Positions 59,833 through 64,000 of a DNA stretch of 64,000 nucleotides are shown piece by piece. The position numbers and the translations under genes are program-made. A model generated the notes under the pieces. That model worked only from the letters and a program-made list of their open reading frames with translations. It was not told the DNA's origin and did no database searches. The DNA comes from Puccinellia tenuiflora (Eukaryota > Streptophyta > Magnoliopsida > Poales > Poaceae): NCBI GenBank assembly GCA_012064385.1, contig QRDG01000925.1, positions 310,001 to 374,000 on the forward strand, written 5' to 3'. How positions within the stretch are numbered: position 1 is the first letter of the stretch; every line of letters starts with the position of its first letter.

Positions 59833-62800
59833 TTATAACATGAATGTACTCGCTGGGTTAGCGAAGTAACGCCTTCTACGCTTGGGTGGTTCTTTACTGC
59901 TGCCCTGACTGAAAAGACTCTGTAATATGGCTGGAGTCATATGCACAGGTTCTTCGGACACACGGACATAGATGTGCCTATCAAGCGTCAGCTTTTCCAA
60001 TATGGTCCTGCATGTCTGCAAAATTATGAAGGAAATGTAATGAGGCAAAGATTAGCATCGATCTTTCAATTATTGATGATACTGGCACAAATAGACAAAG
60101 TAGGGCACCATACCTGAGGATTCAATACTTCCATCTGATGGATAACATCCTCCTGACACAACAACAGCAAAGCATACAATCAAAACTCTAGAACATCAAT
60201 GCTGGCAGATAAAGTGAACCATACCGCAAACGGGAAGACGATTCTTCAGTACATAACATACTACAACAGAAATATGTGATTTTTTGTAAGTGTGCCAAAC
60301 TTCACCTTTTAAAAATGGTTGCAGGTGCAGCCATATGCACTCTGGGTTTTTTTTTCTCAAACAGTAAGAAAGGACACAAGCACAATAAAGTAGTTTGGGT
60401 CTCGTGTATTAGGATTAGGTTTTTATAAAGCAGGGTGTTCTTTCGCAAAACCATTTTATAAACAAGTTCTTTGCATGTTATTTGGATTGTGAAAAAGTAA
60501 AACAAGTTTTCTTGTGGATCTTAACAACATAATGCTTGGTCAAAATTATGACAAACCACAATTTATTATTACGAATTAGGGTCAATCCAAGAAATTCACA
60601 ACTTACTGTGCTACACAAAATTCTCCCAGTTCATAAAAAGCAGATATAACTGACAAAAGTAGATACACACCTCCACTATTCCTGGGTATTGCATGACGTA
60701 GCCAATAATACGACGAGTTAAACCTTCGTAGATGGTACTATTCATACTGCCGTCACCATTTATCCATGGTAATATAGGGTGATAAATATGCCTTTCACAA
60801 GCATGGCGGCAATCACTCTCCCTGCTGTCTTGTGATGGAGTAGACATTGCTTTCTTATCTCGTGGATTTTGACTGCGCGTATGAGATGAGCTCGACTTGC
60901 TTTGAACACTAAGAACTGTGACAGTGTGCCCATCACCAAGCATTTTTACAGTTCCCTGCTTACTAGACATGGCATGCTTCTCTTTCAGTATATTTTCGGC
61001 GCCTCCAGTCTCCACTAATTGAGAAGCTGGATCTCGTGAACAGCTGCAGTTGCTGTATTCTGCAAGTGTGCTTAGATGATACTTTGACTTATGTAATGAG
61101 TCAACGATCCGGAAACCATCATACGCGTGGACCTACAAAGCAATTGAGCACACATGGTGACTCCCATATGAGTAAACAGGGATGAAATAACAGAACCCAT
61201 GGACAGCTTCTAATTTACGAAGTGATGTATTGCTCCAACAACTCAAGCTAGGCTTCATCTCAAAAAGGAAAAAAAACACACACACACATCAAAGTGTGAA
61301 CAGTCCATTTGGCTGCTGAAGATCAGCCGAGTACATAGAACCACTAAAATCCTTAAAAAGCAAAGGTAAAAAACACTGGATATTATAACGCTACGTGATC
61401 TGCACTTGGCTTTTCTCCATCTTACCACATCCGAAGTGCCTAGCATGTACAAGGTGCTACATTCTCTCACATGCATTAAGCAGATATATGCTCCCTCTGT
61501 TATTTTTTATTTATTGTCTCGTAGATCAGCAAGGTCTCCAATAGACATGCTTGTCAAATATGAAACCATTTTCATTCGACAAACCAAATAGTTTATGCAT
61601 ATTAGGGGTCAAAACATCAAAACTTTGACAGGTCATATTGGACGACGGAACATTAAATAGGACAGATGGAGTACCATTTATATACCGCCATCAATTAGTT
61701 TAGAACAAACCAATATCAAAGTATCAGTAGGAGAAGTATCTGAATTGAAAGCTAAACTTTCCTCATTTTGTTTTTCATGTTCAGTTATTTCACTGGCATG
61801 ACCATAAGTTGTAGCAGAGTCCTACAGCCAACAGCAGACCTATATTTTCTTTACTATGTTACCATCTACAAATCTATAGATAGGAAGAAACAATGTGTAC
61901 ATGGGTAACAAGAATACAAGATTATACCAAAACACAGACACAGTAAATAGTCACACCTAGGAGTAGAACAAAGTGAATTTCAGTTATCTCCTTGATAAAC
62001 ACTAATAAATCTGTAGATAAATATGTAGACAACTAGTCTACTATACGCAAGTTTACAGCTTTACCTCCATGGCCAGATGAAATCTCTTCAGTGTATGAAC
62101 AATCACATCAATTAACCGTCTGTCTGCAGTGCATAAGATCAAACAGAAATGAATTATACCTCCCAAAAACAAAGACCGTACCTTATGCAAATGTTTATTC
62201 ATGAGACAGCAGGTACCTAATGGGTGCAGTTCCTGTGACAATTCTGTCAGACTAACTCCTCCTTCACCACCTTGATGAATAACACAAAATGCATTTCTGA
62301 ACAGATCAGAAGACAGTATGCATGATTCAGTTTGATTACAAGATGATGACTGTAACTGATCAGCATATGTTTTCATAGCATCCCAAGGCCATCCGTTATA
62401 AGAGTTTTCCAACTGAGATTCAGACAGCATACACCGACATGAACTGGAGTTATTCAAATACAGTAACGTGTTCTGGCTCTCAACTTGCACATCAACATTA
62501 TTTCTGCTCATTTCCCTGGCTGAACTAAAAATAAGGCACTCTTCGTCATGTAACACTTGAGTGAGATGGCTTGTTTGAATTTCCTCTTGATTCAGAGCAA
62601 CTTGGATGCCAGAGAAACCTTTCTCGCGGCGATAACAAGATTTGTGTTTCTTAGTCGCACTGCTTTCCTGTTCCACCATATCAGCCTTGCGTTTGTGAAT
62701 GGCATCGTACAGTGCACTGGTATCTTCAACCAAAGAACTAGAGCCATTAGGCCCATCAGCGTCACCAACTCCTTCGCTTGGCAAGGAAGGTGAAATGGAC

Positions 62801-64000
62801 AACTCTCCTGACCAAACCAGAGAAAAGAGATGAACAATTTCCCCACATTCTACTTCTGGATACAAATAAATTCTATCGTCCGTAATGTTCTTTTGCTGCC
62901 TTATAAGCCATTTAGAAAACTCAGAAGCCTTTTTTCCTGAACCAAATGGGAAGGGTGACTGAGAAGCCTCTAAGAAGAATTTCTGTGAAAGGGTGTATGG
63001 CTTTGTTCCATTTCCACTAACCTGCAAAGCATGGGGAGAATTACGGACAACGGTACAAATTGGGAGAGTATATGAACAACAGCACAAAATAACTGATGTG
63101 TTAAATCAAATTACACTTAAATCAATCTGCCTGCTACAGCTCATTACAGAACTGAAGGAACCCTGTCATTCCTTACGTTGACGACAGTGAAGACGCTGAA
63201 TAGACCAATCATCATTTGCAGATGTTAGGAAAAAAGATTATTCAACGTAGCTCCACTGCAAACTCAAGTACTTATACCGCAGTAACAGTAAAGGCTGTAA
63301 ACTTTGAACTACACGACATAAACATAAGTGTGTGCAGCACTGATCACCACATAAATAAATCGAGACAATTCTTGGGCAGGCAATCGCATCATATTTAGAT
63401 TTCGGCTTTAGAATGAATTTCCAGTTATCAACATCAGAACCCAACATGTACTTCAAAGATGCACCCCAACCGAAAGCTTATATTTGTAGATGTTGGTTAT
63501 GAAGTTACTTTCCTAATGGTGGTTTGTGATAGGACCATGTTTCAGACAATGTATAATTCTTGTGATTGTAAACCATAGTTAGCAAATTTTAAATCCTATG
63601 AAACTGCTATTTCTAAGTACAACTGTCCCTATAGTTTTCTCACAGCAAGAAATGAGAGAAAACGTCTAGGTTCACATGCAATGAACCAAGAGCTGAGCTG
63701 AGTTCAGCATACTGAAGAATAGTAGAACTGGATAAAACTGCATAAGTTAGCAAATACTAACCGTGAACTTCTTCTCATTGAGAAAGGAAAAGGCAGTGAG
63801 AATTTCACTCTCTGAATAAAGCTTGAGAGTTGCCGTTAAAGAAGCTTGTACTTCTGATCCTGATGATGTGCTGAGAAAAACCAACTTCAGAAGCTCTATC
63901 GCATTTGCAACTGCTAAGGATTTGCATCCATCTCTTCTGGTAATTTCATCTTTGTTGACCTTAATGACCTTTTCATGAGATATACACGGTACGTCCACGC
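59833..64000 (-). CDS. GTF3C1: TFIIIC B-block-binding subunit (GTF3C1-like), 3' part
   Basis: Six exons on the minus strand: 63762 to beyond 64000, 62217-63021, 62065-62123, 60671-61132, 60114-60152 and 59833-60015 (TAA). All junctions are GT-AG and the frame is continuous, giving 594 C-terminal residues; the plant protein is around 1800, so the N-terminal B-block winged-helix part lies outside. Landmarks are LLKLVFLSTSSGSEVQ and SESEILTAFSFLNEKKF in the first exon, EFSKWLIRQQKN, SLVWSGELSISPSLPSEGVG, RREKGFSGIQVAL, DSLHKSKYHL, HPILPWINGDGSMN, RRIIGYVMQYPGIVEEDVI and LEKLTLDRHIYVRV. I match these from memory to the Arabidopsis TFIIIC large subunit. It binds the B box of tRNA genes in the nucleus and recruits TFIIIB and Pol III. 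Intron 62124-62216 is 93 nt and open in frame. Confidence 0.92.
61489..61671. mobile_element. Stowaway-like MITE in a TFIIIC intron
   Basis: It starts CTCCCTCTGTTATTTT (preceded by TATG) and ends AATAGGACAGATGGAG followed by TA. The ends are inverted copies with mismatches. It lies in the intron 61133-62064. Confidence 0.75.

Noticed and set aside
1..64000. CRISPR arrays, bacterial operons, organelle insertions
   Set aside because: No regularly spaced short repeats, no polycistronic layout, and no stretch I recognise as plastid or mitochondrial.

Overview
The window is nuclear DNA of a grass, most probably a Triticeae species (wheat, Aegilops, rye or barley type). Three things point there: intron-split plant genes with GC-rich grass first exons, Stowaway MITEs, and large nested Gypsy-type LTR retrotransposons with tRNA-Asp primer sites. 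It is gene-poor. Three genes are convincing: a complete Aux/IAA auxin repressor on the minus strand (9183-13192, five exons, 246 residues); a nuclear tRNA-Lys(UUU) (8130-8200, minus); and the 3' part of a TFIIIC B-block-binding subunit gene (59833 to beyond 64000, minus, six exons in the window, 594 C-terminal residues). Broken or partial genes are a frameshifted FAR1-domain fragment (about 5750-6040), a thaumatin-like pseudogene (about 57740-58175), and several unrecognised exon-like pieces.

Layout. 1-8100: a hAT-type MITE (355-945, 8-bp TSD), a Mutator-type element with captured GC-rich DNA (2084-3013, 9-bp TSD), gene debris and the FAR1 fragment. 8130-13450: tRNA-Lys and the Aux/IAA gene, with a Stowaway MITE in its last intron. 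13450-25400: intergenic DNA with a 0.56-kb direct duplication, a Helitron (19386-21050), a decayed Gypsy gag-protease piece on the minus strand and an orphan CACTA-like terminus. 25500-33200: two adjoining decayed plus-strand LTR elements of one family. 33215-36413: a second Mutator-like element and short exon-like pieces split by foldback MITEs. 36414-55342: one complete host retrotransposon (element Y, plus strand, TSD TACTC). It is interrupted in its 5' LTR by element X (37559-47508, minus strand, TSD TGCGC, three LTRs), and in its internal region by a solo LTR (51534-53628, TSD CTCGA). 55348-59832: degraded intergenic DNA. 59833-64000: the TFIIIC gene.

The strongest candidate for something undescribed is a dispersed family of four foldback elements (30617-31025, 35140-35556, 35916-36300, 58271-58660). 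They are about 385-420 bp long, carry a shared arm motif of the type TGTGCAAAAAAGACAAA, have GC-rich palindromes near the ends that differ from copy to copy, and have 10-bp target duplications in all four cases. The second is the three-LTR element X, a tandem retrotransposon in which a full internal region and a deleted one share the central LTR. The genes show no functional operon. The only biochemical link is that TFIIIC recognises the B box of tRNA genes such as the tRNA-Lys here, and I regard that as coincidence.
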